A DNA stretch of 64,000 nt, taken from contig NZ_FTNF01000007.1 of NCBI RefSeq assembly GCF_900156065.1, positions 1 through 64,000 of the forward strand. Reading direction: 5' to 3'. A program made the position numbers and the translations under genes. Under the pieces are notes generated by a model that saw nothing but the letters and a program-made list of their open reading frames with translations, ran no database searches and was not told the origin of the DNA. The DNA comes from Micromonospora avicenniae. GTDB taxonomy: Bacteria > Actinomycetota > Actinomycetes > Mycobacteriales > Micromonosporaceae. Position 1 is the stretch's first letter, and each line of letters opens with the position of its first letter. Of this stretch, positions 15,721-24,016 are shown piece after piece.

Positions 15721-17004
15721 TCACCGGCGGCGGTCCAGCAGGAGTACGTCCACCGTGGAGCCGGCGGCGGCCGTGGTGACCCGTTCGCCGAGCACCAGCA
15801 GGCCGTTGGCCTCGGCGAGCCCGGAAAGAGTGAACGGTCCGCCGCTGAGCGGCTGGACCGTGTAGCCGCCGCCGCGCCGCTCGGCGACGTGCGCGGGGCG
15901 GAACTCGCGCAACCCGCCCGGCGAGGAGACGGTCTCCAACAGGTGCGCCCGGACGCTGGGCCGGAACACCGGCTCCGCCCCGGCGAGGAGCTGGATCACC
16001 GGACGGGCGAGCACCTCGAATCCGATCAGCGCCGCGCCCGGGTCGCCGGGCAGGCAGACCACCGGCACCTCCTCGGCGCCGACCGTGCCGAAGCCGAGCG
16101 CCGTGCCGGGGTAGAGCGCCACCTCGGTGAAGGTGACCGGGCCTGCTCGGCCGCCCTCGCGGCGGGAGAGGATCCGGCGGACCATGTCGCCCGGCCCGGT
16201 GCCGGTGCCACCGGTGGTGATGATCAGGTCAGCACGCAGGGTCTGGTCCTCCAGCAGTCCGCGCAGCCCCTCCGGGTCGTCGTCGCAGATGCCGACCCGG
16301 TATGCCAGGGCGCCCGCCTCGGCCGCCGCCGCGGTGAGCGCGTGCGAGTTCGCGTCCACCACCTGGCCGGGCTGGCTGCCCCGGCCCACGTCGACCAACT
16401 CGTCCCCGGTGGCCACGACCACCACCCGCGGGCTGGGCCGGACCACCACGTGCCCGATGCCGGTGGCGGCGAAGACCGCGACCAGCGCCGGCGTCACGTA
16501 CGTGCCGGCCCGGGCGAGCAGTGCCCCGGCGGGCAGCTCGTCGCCGGCTCGGCGCACTCCGTACCCCCGCTTGGGGGTGCGGTAGATCTCCACCGCGGCC
16601 ATGCCCTGGTCGGTCCACTCGACCGGCACCACCACGTCGGCGGCGACCGGCAGCGGCGCCCCGGCGGCGACCGAGAAGCAGGAGCCGGGCGTGAGCCGGA
16701 CCGGCCGCCAGCTCGCCGCGCCGAGGTCACCGACCACGTTCAGCCGGACCGCCCGCCCGCCGGCGGCCCGTCCCGCGCCGGAGATGTCCTCCCAGCGCGC
16801 GGCGTAACCGTCGACGGCGGACTGGTCGAAGGCCGGGAACGCGTGCGGCGCGACGACGTCCTCAGCGAGGACGTTGCCGTACGCCTGGGTGAGGTCGAGG
16901 TCGAGCGGAGGCAGCGCGCGTAACCTGCGCAGCACACTGCCCAGGTAGTCGGCGAGCGGCGTCAACTCGTTCGCGGCCGCCTCGGCGTCGGCCGTAGCGG
17001 TCAT
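15721..17004 (-). CDS. glp: gephyrin-like protein Glp / MoeA
   Basis: MoeA-fold protein of 427 aa: domain I start PLADYLGSVLRRLRALPP, AFDQSAVDGYAARWEDISG, domain III with VVVVATGDELVDVGRG and IITTGGTGTGPGDMVRRILS (molybdopterin-binding loop), and a C-terminal domain IV. In Corynebacterium the paralogue in this neighbourhood (Glp) is an FtsZ-binding divisome protein anchored by GlpR, not a molybdenum enzyme; synteny with galU, rimJ and sepX/glpR here argues for the same role. ATG overlaps the galU stop by four bases. A cofactor role as MoeA remains possible from sequence alone. Confidence 0.88.
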   Translation of the reverse strand: MTATADAEAAANELTPLADYLGSVLRRLRALPPLDLDLTQAYGNVLAEDVVAPHAFPAFDQSAVDGYAARWEDISGAGRAAGGRAVRLNVVGDLGAASWRPVRLTPGSCFSVAAGAPLPVAADVVVPVEWTDQGMAAVEIYRTPKRGYGVRRAGDELPAGALLARAGTYVTPALVAVFAATGIGHVVVRPSPRVVVVATGDELVDVGRGSQPGQVVDANSHALTAAAAEAGALAYRVGICDDDPEGLRGLLEDQTLRADLIITTGGTGTGPGDMVRRILSRREGGRAGPVTFTEVALYPGTALGFGTVGAEEVPVVCLPGDPGAALIGFEVLARPVIQLLAGAEPVFRPSVRAHLLETVSSPGGLREFRPAHVAERRGGGYTVQPLSGGPFTLSGLAEANGLLVLGERVTTAAAGSTVDVLLLDRRR

Positions 17005-17957
17005 GTATCGGAACCGCCCGACACGTTGGAGTTCACGAAGTCGGTGAGCCACTTGCGGAACTCGGCGCCGAAGTCGTCCCGCTCGACGGCGATCTGCACC
17101 ACTGTCTGCAGGTAACCGAGTGGCATGCCGGTGTCGTAGCGGGTGCCCCGGTAGACGATGGCGTGCACCGGTGTCCCTTCCGTACGCAGCAGCTCCATCG
17201 CGTCGGTCAACTGGATCTCACCGCCGCTGCCCGGCTTCGTACGCCGGATCGCGTCGAAAATCTTCCCCGGCAGCACGTACCGGCCGAGTACGGCCAGGTT
17301 GCTCGGGGCCTCCTCCGGATCCGGCTTCTCGACCATGCCGGTGACCTTCACGACCTCGCCGATGCCGGTCAGCTCGGCCTCGGCCGGCGCGACGGACGCA
17401 ATCCCGTACCGCTTCGTCTCGGCCGGGTCGACCTCGAAGAACGCCAGCACCACCCCGCCGGTGCGGGCCTGCAGCTCCAGCATGGCCGGCAGCAGCGGCT
17501 CGTCCATCTTGACGAACTCGTCGCCGAGCAGCACCGCGAACGGCTGGTCGCCCACGTGCGACTCGGCGTACCCGACGGCGTGGCCGAGGCCGAGCTGTTC
17601 GGGCTGCCGGACGGTGTAGATCTCGGCCAGCTCACTGGGTCGCTGCACGGCGGCCAGGATCTCGGGCTTCTTCTCCAGCCGGGCCTCCAGGTCGGGGCGG
17701 CGGTCGAAGTGGTCCACCATCGAGGTCTTACCCCGCCCGGTGATCAACAGCACGTCGTTGATGCCGGCCTGGGTGGCCTCCTCGACGATGTACTGCAGCA
17801 CCGGCCGGTCGACCACCGGAAGCAGTTCCTTGGGCACCGCCTTCGTGGCCGGCAGGAAGCGCGTGGCGAGACCGGCGGCCGGGATGACAGCCTTGACCGC
17901 GCGGGCACGGCCGGTCGCGGCGGCCGTCGTTGAGGAGTTCGCTGAGTGCACCGACAT
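17001..17957 (-). CDS. galU: UTP--glucose-1-phosphate uridylyltransferase
   Basis: Makes UDP-glucose for trehalose, glycan and envelope polysaccharide synthesis. The nucleotidyltransferase signature is AVIPAAGLATRFLPATKAVP followed by KELLPVVDRPVLQYIVEEA, then FAVLLGDEFVK, VGMVEKP-like VTGMVEKPDPEEAPSNLAVLG and GSGGEIQLTDAMELL. Length 318 aa is normal. Its start lies nine bases from the stop of the GGDEF gene, and its end overlaps glp, so all are probably co-transcribed. Confidence 0.96.
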   Translation of the reverse strand: MSVHSANSSTTAAATGRARAVKAVIPAAGLATRFLPATKAVPKELLPVVDRPVLQYIVEEATQAGINDVLLITGRGKTSMVDHFDRRPDLEARLEKKPEILAAVQRPSELAEIYTVRQPEQLGLGHAVGYAESHVGDQPFAVLLGDEFVKMDEPLLPAMLELQARTGGVVLAFFEVDPAETKRYGIASVAPAEAELTGIGEVVKVTGMVEKPDPEEAPSNLAVLGRYVLPGKIFDAIRRTKPGSGGEIQLTDAMELLRTEGTPVHAIVYRGTRYDTGMPLGYLQTVVQIAVERDDFGAEFRKWLTDFVNSNVSGGSDT

Positions 17958-17966
17958 GCCGCGAGA

Positions 17967-20387
17967 CTATCGGCCACGGCTCTGCCGCGGCGGGTGTGGC
18001 CCGGAAGACGCGCCGCCTCCGGCGGCGGAGCGGGTGGGACCGGGGCCGGCCCGGGCGGCATCGGGAGCGGTGGCGGGCTCAGGTGCGCCTCCGTCTCCCA
18101 TGGGCACCTCGTCCGTGCAGGTCGGCGCGGCCGCCTCCGCGCGGATCGACCCGGCCGGCTCGGCACGGACGGGCGCGGTGGCGCGGCCCGCGCGGGGCAG
18201 CCCGTCGGGCGGGGTGACCGCCGCCGGCACCGGCAGCTCACGAGCCGCCGTCTCCCGCCGGGTGCTCACCCGGTAGGTGTCCCGGCCGGCGGCCTTCGCG
18301 GCGTAGAGGGCGTCGTCCGCGGCCTCCAGCACCTGCTGCCCGCTGCTCGCGTGGTCGGGGTAGACGGCGATACCGATGGAGACGGTCACCCGGACCGGTA
18401 CGGGTGCTCCCGTGTGCGGCTCGACCGGCATCGACGTGTCCCGGATCGCCGCGCCCAGCCGCTCCGCGACGATCGCCGCACCGCGGGCGTCGGTCTCCGG
18501 CAGCAGCAGTACGAACTCCTCGCCACCCTGCCGGAACGCCAGGTCGACCTCGCGGATCTCGCCACGCAACCGGCGGGCGAACTCGGCCAGCACGGTGTCT
18601 CCGGCCGCGTGCCCGTAGGTGTCGTTGACGTCCTTGAACCGGTCGAGGTCCAGCGCGAGGACGCTCAGCATCCGGCCGAACCGGCTGGCCCGCTCGACCT
18701 CGCGCCGGATCGACTCGCGCAGGTAACGGTAGTTCCACAGCCCGGTCAGCGGATCGGTGAGCGAGAGGCGCTGCGCCTCCTCGTGCCCGCGTACGTTCTC
18801 CACCGCCACGGCCGCGTGGCTCGCGAAGGTGCGCAAGGTGACCAGGTCGTCGTCGTCGAACTCGTCCGCGCCGAGGCGGTCGTAGAGCGCGAGCACGCCG
18901 AGCGCCGCGGCCGGGTCCGTACCGCCCGTGGTCCGGCCGCCGGGCAGCTCGACCGTCGGGAAGTCGCCGGCCCCGCTCCGCGCGTCGGTGGGCCCGGCGA
19001 CCGCCGACCCGGCCCCGCCGCCGGGCGGCGTGGGAACACCGGAGGGCACGGCCGCGCCAGCGGCAGCCCCCGGGCCGGCGGGAGTGGCGAAGGGGACCGC
19101 GATGTACGTCCGGCAGCGCGGCTCCCCCGCCGGTGCGTCGGCCGGGTCCATCCGGCCCCGCTGCGGTACCCCGGTCGCGGCGACGGCGCCGACCATCCCG
19201 CTGCCGACGGGCACCCGCAGTGTCGTCGGAGTCTCCTCCTCCGGCCAGCGCCCGTCCAGCCCGTCGGTGCACTGGGCGACGAGCATCCCGCCCGGCTCGA
19301 CCAGGAGCACCACGCCGGCCCGAGCTCCGGTCGCCGCGATCGCGCTGTTGAGGATCACCCGCAGGATGCGTTGCAGGTCGTGCGTACTGGCGAGGGTGTC
19401 CCCGAGGACCGCGAGGTGCCCACGCAGCTGGTCGCGGCTGCTGGTCAGCGCGGCCACGTAGGAGCCCGTCTCGCGGGTCATCCGGTTGAACGCGCCGGCC
19501 AGGCGGCCCAGCTCGTCGCGGGTGCGTACGGGGACCCGGGCGGTCAGGTCACCGTCCGCCACCCGGTCGACCGCGGCGGCCAGCTCGACCAGCGGCCGGG
19601 TGGTGACGCGGGCCAGGCGCCAGGCGGCCAGCACGGCGAGCAGCGCGGCCAGCACCACCGCCCCGACCAACGCCGTGTTCAGACCGGGCGGCTGTTCGCT
19701 GGGGACCGAGAGCACCAGCGGCAGCGGCTGACCGGACGAGGGACCGATGCGGCGGACGTACCGGCCGTCGGCCGTCTCGGTGATCTGCTCGTCGTCGAGG
19801 GTGCCGGCGGCGGCCAGCACGGCGCCGCGTACCTCACTCGTCTCGGTCGTGTGGGTGACCCGTGCCGGCCCGGCGCCGTTGTCGAGCAGGGTGACCGCCA
19901 CGCCGGTCACCGCGGCGAGCCGGGCCACGAACGCCGGATCGACCGGCTGCGCGGCCGCGACCGTGCCGAGCGTCGTCCCGGCACGATCACGCAGGTCGAC
20001 CCGGACGGTCAGCGCGCGGACCGGCCCGCTGGTCGCCGCGCCGGCGCACTCCTGCCACGGAGTCGCCGGCGCACCGGGCGTGGTGTAGGTGATCCGCCCG
20101 GCGACGTCGCTCAGCACCACCCCCGCGGCCAGGCCCCGGCCCACCACCTGGGCGGCGGCGCCCGCCGGGTCGCCGCGGCCCAGGGCGACCGCGTCGGCTG
20201 CGGCGCGCAACTGCTGGCAGAGAGCGTCGACGGAGGTACGCACGGCAGCGGCCGCCACGGCGAGCCGCTCGATGGAACGGCTGCGGTCCACGGTGTGCAG
20301 GGTCGAGGCTACGAAGAGGGCGCCGAGCAGGACCGGGCCGAGGACCACCGCCAGGAAGGCCGCCGTCAACCGCCCACGTAGCGTCAC
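17967..20387 (-). CDS. membrane diguanylate cyclase (CHASE-like/HAMP/GAF/GGDEF)
   Basis: Predicted c-di-GMP synthase. Helix 1 spans residues ~5-28, an extracytoplasmic sensor domain follows to ~235, helix 2 is ~236-258, HAMP ~259-312, a GAF-like domain ~330-535 interrupted by a Pro/Gly-rich insert (~430-490), and GGDEF ~540-710. The active site GGEEF is at 621-625 and the allosteric I-site RxxD at 612-615 is intact, so catalysis with feedback inhibition is expected. DLDRFKDVNDTYGHAAGD holds the metal-binding Asp. A ~95-residue disordered tail ends the protein. GTG start with GGGGGAACC upstream. It heads the galU-glp-rimJ-sepX series. Confidence 0.93.
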   Translation of the reverse strand: MTLRGRLTAAFLAVVLGPVLLGALFVASTLHTVDRSRSIERLAVAAAAVRTSVDALCQQLRAAADAVALGRGDPAGAAAQVVGRGLAAGVVLSDVAGRITYTTPGAPATPWQECAGAATSGPVRALTVRVDLRDRAGTTLGTVAAAQPVDPAFVARLAAVTGVAVTLLDNGAGPARVTHTTETSEVRGAVLAAAGTLDDEQITETADGRYVRRIGPSSGQPLPLVLSVPSEQPPGLNTALVGAVVLAALLAVLAAWRLARVTTRPLVELAAAVDRVADGDLTARVPVRTRDELGRLAGAFNRMTRETGSYVAALTSSRDQLRGHLAVLGDTLASTHDLQRILRVILNSAIAATGARAGVVLLVEPGGMLVAQCTDGLDGRWPEEETPTTLRVPVGSGMVGAVAATGVPQRGRMDPADAPAGEPRCRTYIAVPFATPAGPGAAAGAAVPSGVPTPPGGGAGSAVAGPTDARSGAGDFPTVELPGGRTTGGTDPAAALGVLALYDRLGADEFDDDDLVTLRTFASHAAVAVENVRGHEEAQRLSLTDPLTGLWNYRYLRESIRREVERASRFGRMLSVLALDLDRFKDVNDTYGHAAGDTVLAEFARRLRGEIREVDLAFRQGGEEFVLLLPETDARGAAIVAERLGAAIRDTSMPVEPHTGAPVPVRVTVSIGIAVYPDHASSGQQVLEAADDALYAAKAAGRDTYRVSTRRETAARELPVPAAVTPPDGLPRAGRATAPVRAEPAGSIRAEAAAPTCTDEVPMGDGGAPEPATAPDAARAGPGPTRSAAGGGASSGPHPPRQSRGR

Positions 20388-20499
20388 TCGGTTCCCCCCG
20401 AAAGTTCCGCCTTCCCTGTTGCGATGCTGACACAGAGCAACCGTGGGAGAGGCGTTGCGTCAGGAGTGTTGCGTGCCGGATTTTTCTTATGGAGCGGAA

Positions 20500-21162
20500 G
20501 TGACTCATGTGGCGAAACGGGACATGCGTATCGAGCTGCTCGCCCGCCGCCGGGAGCTGAGCGCCGAGGCCCGGGCGGCAGCCGCGTCCGACATCCAGGC
20601 CGCACTGGTCGCGCTGGTACGCCGGCTGCGCCCGGTCCGGGTGACGGCCTACGTGCCGGTCGGCTCGGAGCCGGGCGGCCCGGAGCTGCCGGAGGTGCTG
20701 CGGGCCGCGCTGCCGCCCGACGGGGAGCTGCTGCTGCCGGTGCTGCTACCCGACCTCGACCTGGACTGGGCCGCCTACACCGGACCCGACTGCCTGGCCG
20801 CGGCCGGTCGGGGGATGCGCGAGCCCACCGGGCCACGGCTCGGCGCGGACGCGATCACCGACGCCGGACTGGTGGTGCTACCGGCGCTGGCGGTGGACCT
20901 GAGCGGGCTGCGGCTGGGCCGCGGCGGCGGATCGTACGACCGGGCGCTGGCCCGGCTGCCCGAGACGACCCTGACCGTGGTGCCGCTGCACGACGGTGAG
21001 CTGGTCAGCAGCCTGCCCGCCGAGCCGCACGACCGTCCGGTACGAGCCGTGGTCACCCCCGCCCAGGGTCTGCGTACGCTGGATGCCGCCCCGCCGTCCG
21101 GGCTGGGCACGCCGCCGGGTGTCGCGCCCCACACGTCCGCTGGACGAACCGGGGGCGAATGA
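20500..21162 (+). CDS. 5-formyltetrahydrofolate cyclo-ligase
   Basis: Converts 5-formyl-THF to 5,10-methenyl-THF with ATP. KRDMRIELLARRRELSAEAR at the N-terminus, VTAYVPVGSEPGGPELPEVL, the ATP-binding VLPALAVDLSGLRLGRGGGS followed by YDRALARLP, and PVRAVVTP are family motifs. The frame is open from 20443, but GGAG with a five-base spacer precedes the GTG at 20500. Divergent from the GGDEF gene; in mycobacteria the homologue (Rv0992c) is also divergent from galU. Confidence 0.95.
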   Translation: MTHVAKRDMRIELLARRRELSAEARAAAASDIQAALVALVRRLRPVRVTAYVPVGSEPGGPELPEVLRAALPPDGELLLPVLLPDLDLDWAAYTGPDCLAAAGRGMREPTGPRLGADAITDAGLVVLPALAVDLSGLRLGRGGGSYDRALARLPETTLTVVPLHDGELVSSLPAEPHDRPVRAVVTPAQGLRTLDAAPPSGLGTPPGVAPHTSAGRTGGE

Positions 21163-21223
21163 CGCAACATTGGCACTCGAAGACGTCGAGTGCCAACCGG
21201 CCGAACCCGATCCGGAGGAGAAA

Positions 21224-21604
21224 GTGCCCACGTACCAGTACGCCTGCACCGCGTGCGGCCACCAGCTCGAGGCGGTGCAGTCCTTCTCTGACGCCCCGCT
21301 GACCGAGTGCCCGGAGTGCGCGGGACGGCTGCGCAAGGTCTTCAACTCGGTGGGCATCGTGTTCAAGGGCTCGGGCTTCTACCGCACCGACTCGCGCTCG
21401 TCCGGCTCCGACACCGTGTCGGCCTCGTCGGACAGCGGCAAGTCGACGAAGTCCGACTCGTCCTCCAGCACGTCGAGTTCCACCACGTCGTCCGGCTCGA
21501 GCGGCTCGTCCGCCAACGGCTCGTCCGCCAGTGGTTCGTCCTCGAACGGCTCGTCCTCGGCGAGCAAGGCGCCAGCCGCCAGCGGCAGCAGCGCCTCGTC
21601 CTGA
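21224..21604 (+). CDS. Ruc-like FmdB-family zinc-ribbon protein
   Basis: GTG with GGAGGAG upstream. A single zinc ribbon (CTACGH and CPECAGR, two CxxC pairs in the first ~30 residues) is followed by RLRKVFNSVGIVFKGSGFYR and a ~75-residue tail of Ser/Thr/Gly/Lys, almost certainly disordered. This is the layout of M. tuberculosis Rv0991c (Ruc), a redox-switched chaperone that binds unfolded protein on oxidation of its Cys and hands it to DnaK. Position next to 5-formyl-THF cyclo-ligase also matches. Family also annotated as FmdB. Confidence 0.85.
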   Translation: MPTYQYACTACGHQLEAVQSFSDAPLTECPECAGRLRKVFNSVGIVFKGSGFYRTDSRSSGSDTVSASSDSGKSTKSDSSSSTSSSTTSSGSSGSSANGSSASGSSSNGSSSASKAPAASGSSASS

Positions 21605-21629
21605 CCAGGTCGGCGTCCACCGACCTCAA

Positions 21630-21667
21630 CGCGCCGGCACACCCCTGATCGGGGGCGTGCCGGCGCG
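21630..21667 (+). terminator. terminator after Ruc-like gene
   Basis: CGCGCCGGCACACCCC pairs with GGGGGCGTGCCGGCGCG around a short loop, 26 bases after the stop. Confidence 0.82.
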
Positions 21668-21744
21668 CTCGTACCCGCCCCCGGCCGGGCTGATCCGGGC
21701 CGCGGACCGAGCGGCCGTTAACAGAAGCACGCCTCCCACGGGAG

Positions 21745-21772
21745 TTATCCACAGGCCACTCCGTTGTCCACA
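21745..21772 (+). promoter_or_regulatory. two DnaA-box sequences
   Basis: TTATCCACA (21745-21753) and TTGTCCACA (21764-21772) are perfect matches to the DnaA box, the second being the form preferred in high-GC actinobacteria. They share orientation, are 19 bp apart start to start, and each is followed by GG. They lie ~95 bases before the SAF-domain gene. No AT-rich unwinding element or dnaA/dnaN neighbour is present, so this is not oriC. Confidence 0.65.
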
Positions 21773-21866
21773 GGTTGTGGTCGACGGCAGGCACCGCAGG
21801 GAGTCCGCTCCTAACCTCGCCGCCGAGGGGCACCACGCCGGTGCCCCGACGAGGGGCGGAGGCGGG

Positions 21867-22442
21867 ATGGCTGACACGGGCACGGCGGCCGCACTACGCC
21901 CGGTACGCCGACCGCGCCTGCCGCGCCGCGGCACACTGCTCCGCGCCGCGCTGGTCGCCGGGTTGCTCGGCCTGGCGGCAGTCGTACTGCACACACCGTC
22001 CGGCTGCCCGCCGACCTCCGTCCCGGCCGGGCCGGCCGCTCGGCCCGGACCGGCGACCGGCGGTGTCCCGGCCACGACGGCCGCCCCCGGGCCGGCCACG
22101 ACTGCCGAGCGGGGCCCCAGCACGGCGACCACCGATCCGCACCGGTCCGGGGAACGGTTGCCGCTCCCCGCCGGCAGCGTGGGCGTTCCGGTCCGGTTGG
22201 CCGAGCCGGCCGCCCTCGCGGTGGTACGCCCCGGCGCCCGCGTCGACCTCCTCGCCGCGCCGGCGGGCAGCCGATCCGGCGAGGCCAGCCTGCTCGCGAG
22301 CAGCGCGCTCGTGCTCGACGTGATGGGGGCCGGCGCGATGGACGGCTCTGCCGCGCTCTACCTCGCCCTCAGCCCTGCGCAGGCGCAGCGGAGCGTCGGG
22401 CAACCGGAGGGCAGCCGGTTCGCCATCGTGGTACGCGGATGA
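21867..22442 (+). CDS. SAF-domain (CpaB/RcpC-like) membrane protein
   Basis: ATG with GGAGGCGGG upstream. 191 residues: a cytosolic Arg-rich start, one helix (LLRAALVAGLLGLAAVVLH), a Pro/Thr-rich linker, then RLPLPAGSVGVPVRLAEPAA and LAVVRPGARVDLLAAPAG, the pattern of the SAF domain of Flp-pilus assembly protein CpaB. No other pilus genes are nearby, a common situation for this gene in Micromonosporaceae. Function inferred from the fold only. Confidence 0.8.
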   Translation: MADTGTAAALRPVRRPRLPRRGTLLRAALVAGLLGLAAVVLHTPSGCPPTSVPAGPAARPGPATGGVPATTAAPGPATTAERGPSTATTDPHRSGERLPLPAGSVGVPVRLAEPAALAVVRPGARVDLLAAPAGSRSGEASLLASSALVLDVMGAGAMDGSAALYLALSPAQAQRSVGQPEGSRFAIVVRG

Positions 22443-22566
22443 GCCCACCCGGAGAGCCGGTGCTGCCTGCCCGGACGCCTCTCACCGCAGGCGGCGGACC
22501 GGGCGGTTGGGCCTGGCGAGGCCAGTCGCGGAACAGTCGGTCGGCAGCCCGCGATGCGAGACGAGA

Positions 22567-22740
22567 TCAGCCCCAGTGCGGAGGCCGCTCGGCGAGCAGC
22601 CAGTCGTCGTTGCCGGTGACGTGCTCGCCCCAGCCGCGGTCGGTGTCGTCGCTCGTCTGCTCGGGCAGCACCACGAACTCGTCGCTCAACTCGACGGTGC
22701 GATCGTCGTCGGGGCGGAAACCCGGGTCGTCGGTGCTCAC
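22567..22740 (-). CDS. small acidic conserved protein, 57 aa
   Basis: A GTG-initiated frame of 57 codons reads MSTDDPGFRPDDDRTVELSD, then EFVVLPEQTSDDTDRGWGEH and ends DDWLLAERPPHWG. Third positions are nearly all G/C and the protein is strongly acidic. The C-terminal WLLAERPPHW phrase is one I recognise from short actinobacterial hypothetical proteins. It sits on the opposite strand between the SAF gene and the next plus-strand gene. Function unknown; it is easily lost by a length cut-off. Confidence 0.72.
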   Translation of the reverse strand: MSTDDPGFRPDDDRTVELSDEFVVLPEQTSDDTDRGWGEHVTGNDDWLLAERPPHWG

Positions 22741-22894
22741 GAGCCGTAAGGGTAACGCAGCCCCAGGCCCTGCGCCGCGTCCTGAAGCGCGCCCACGCCA
22801 CGCCGGACAGGCACCGGGGCGAGTGGCCGATCTGTCCGGCCGCTCGGTGGCGTCCTACGGCCGAGCACGGCCTGCGTTGGTAGCGTCGGACGGC

Positions 22895-23284
22895 GTGACG
22901 ACCCCCATCGGCGGCAGCTCCCCGGACGACTTCTGGCGGCGTCCCCCGCCCGGCGGTGAAGGGCGGCCGGACCGGGCGACGGCACCGATCACCGGCGAGC
23001 ACGCGTCACCCACGGCGGGTGCGGCGCCCGGCGGAGGAGCCGGTCCCGGCGGCACGACGTTCGGCGGATACACCGGCCCGCCGCCGAGTACGCCGCCGCC
23101 CGCGGGCTGGCGTCCGCCCGTACACCTGCAACCGGCCGCGCCGCGGCCCCTGCCTCCGCAGGACATGGCCGCGCTGGACATGGCCGAACAACGTGCCCAG
23201 CGCGTCACCTACTCGATCGGCGCGGTGGCCGGCGCGGTGCTGTTGATCCTGGTCTGCCTGCTCTGCTCGCGGATCGTTTTCTGA
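22895..23284 (+). CDS. hypothetical tail-anchored membrane protein
   Basis: 129 residues from GTG 22895: MTTPIGGSSPDDFWRRPPPG, a Pro/Gly-rich disordered middle, DMAALDMAEQRAQRVTYSIG, and one C-terminal helix (AVAGAVLLILVCLLCSRIVF). No recognised domain. The single C-terminal helix places nearly all of it in the cytosol. Upstream frame is open but lacks a better start. Confidence 0.65.
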   Translation: MTTPIGGSSPDDFWRRPPPGGEGRPDRATAPITGEHASPTAGAAPGGGAGPGGTTFGGYTGPPPSTPPPAGWRPPVHLQPAAPRPLPPQDMAALDMAEQRAQRVTYSIGAVAGAVLLILVCLLCSRIVF

Positions 23285-23345
23285 ACCGGCCGGGCGAGGC
23301 CACCCGGGCACCGGCCGCTGATCCGTCGGGCGGCCCGGCTCCGGG

Positions 23346-23828
23346 TCAGAGTGTGGTGCCCCAGACGGCCTCGGCGCCGGAGTGCCCGGTCAGCCAGACG
23401 TAGATCAGGGCGGCGATCGAAAGCCCGACCACCGCGACCGAGAGCACCGGGGTGATCAGCGCGGGCAGCTTCGGCACCCGCCGGTGCCCGCTGGTCGACA
23501 CCAGCAGCAGGAGCGCCACGATGCCGAGCGGCACGACGATCCAGAACAGGATGTCGCCGTAGCCGGAGTGCTCGGCGATCTGGTCGAGGATCGGCCCTTG
23601 GAAGCCCCGCGCGACCAGTGCGTCGTTCAACGCCTCGCCCGACTCGACCGCGAAGAACGCGGTGACCGGGGCGAGCACGGCGAGGATCGCGACGGCCCAG
23701 TCCAGCCGGCGTCGCCAGCGGGGCAGCACGACGTACGCCACGGCGAGCAGCGCCAGCAACGGCACGAAGACGACGACCGCGTGCACAACCAGGACATGGA
23801 CCGGCAGGCCCAGAATCTGCTCGAACAT
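23346..23828 (-). CDS. DUF2231-family membrane protein
   Basis: 160 residues, ATG with GGAGGT upstream. Four helices, with MFEQILGLPVHVLVVHAVVV (the conserved His-containing first helix of DUF2231), LDWAVAILAVLAPVTAFFAV, ILFWIVVPLGIVALLLLVS and LITPVLSVAVVGLSIAALIY. The invariant PxHxxxxH-type pattern suggests haem or metal coordination in this family, but function is not established. Confidence 0.85.
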   Translation of the reverse strand: MFEQILGLPVHVLVVHAVVVFVPLLALLAVAYVVLPRWRRRLDWAVAILAVLAPVTAFFAVESGEALNDALVARGFQGPILDQIAEHSGYGDILFWIVVPLGIVALLLLVSTSGHRRVPKLPALITPVLSVAVVGLSIAALIYVWLTGHSGAEAVWGTTL

Positions 23829-24016
23829 CGGTACCTCCGGAAGGCATCACGGTCGCAGACTGCCAAGCGTACGAGGAGCCCCGTCGCCGGCCAGACTTCT
23901 CGATCGCTTACACGCAGCCGCCGCGGATCCGGTTCATCGGAATCCCGGCCGAACTGCGTTCCGCGGCCATCGGCGCAGCTGTTGTCGACCGCGGTGGCGC
24001 GTGTTGTCATTGGCGG

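Noticed and set aside
17946..20381. An 811-codon open frame on the plus strand opposite the GGDEF gene
   Set aside because: Translation is Gly/Arg/Val/His-rich with no domain; it exists because stop codons are rare antisense to GC-rich genes. The minus-strand protein has clear HAMP, GAF and GGDEF motifs.
21745..21772. Chromosomal replication origin at the DnaA boxes
   Set aside because: Only two boxes, no AT-rich unwinding region and no dnaA, dnaN, rpmH or gyrase genes within view.
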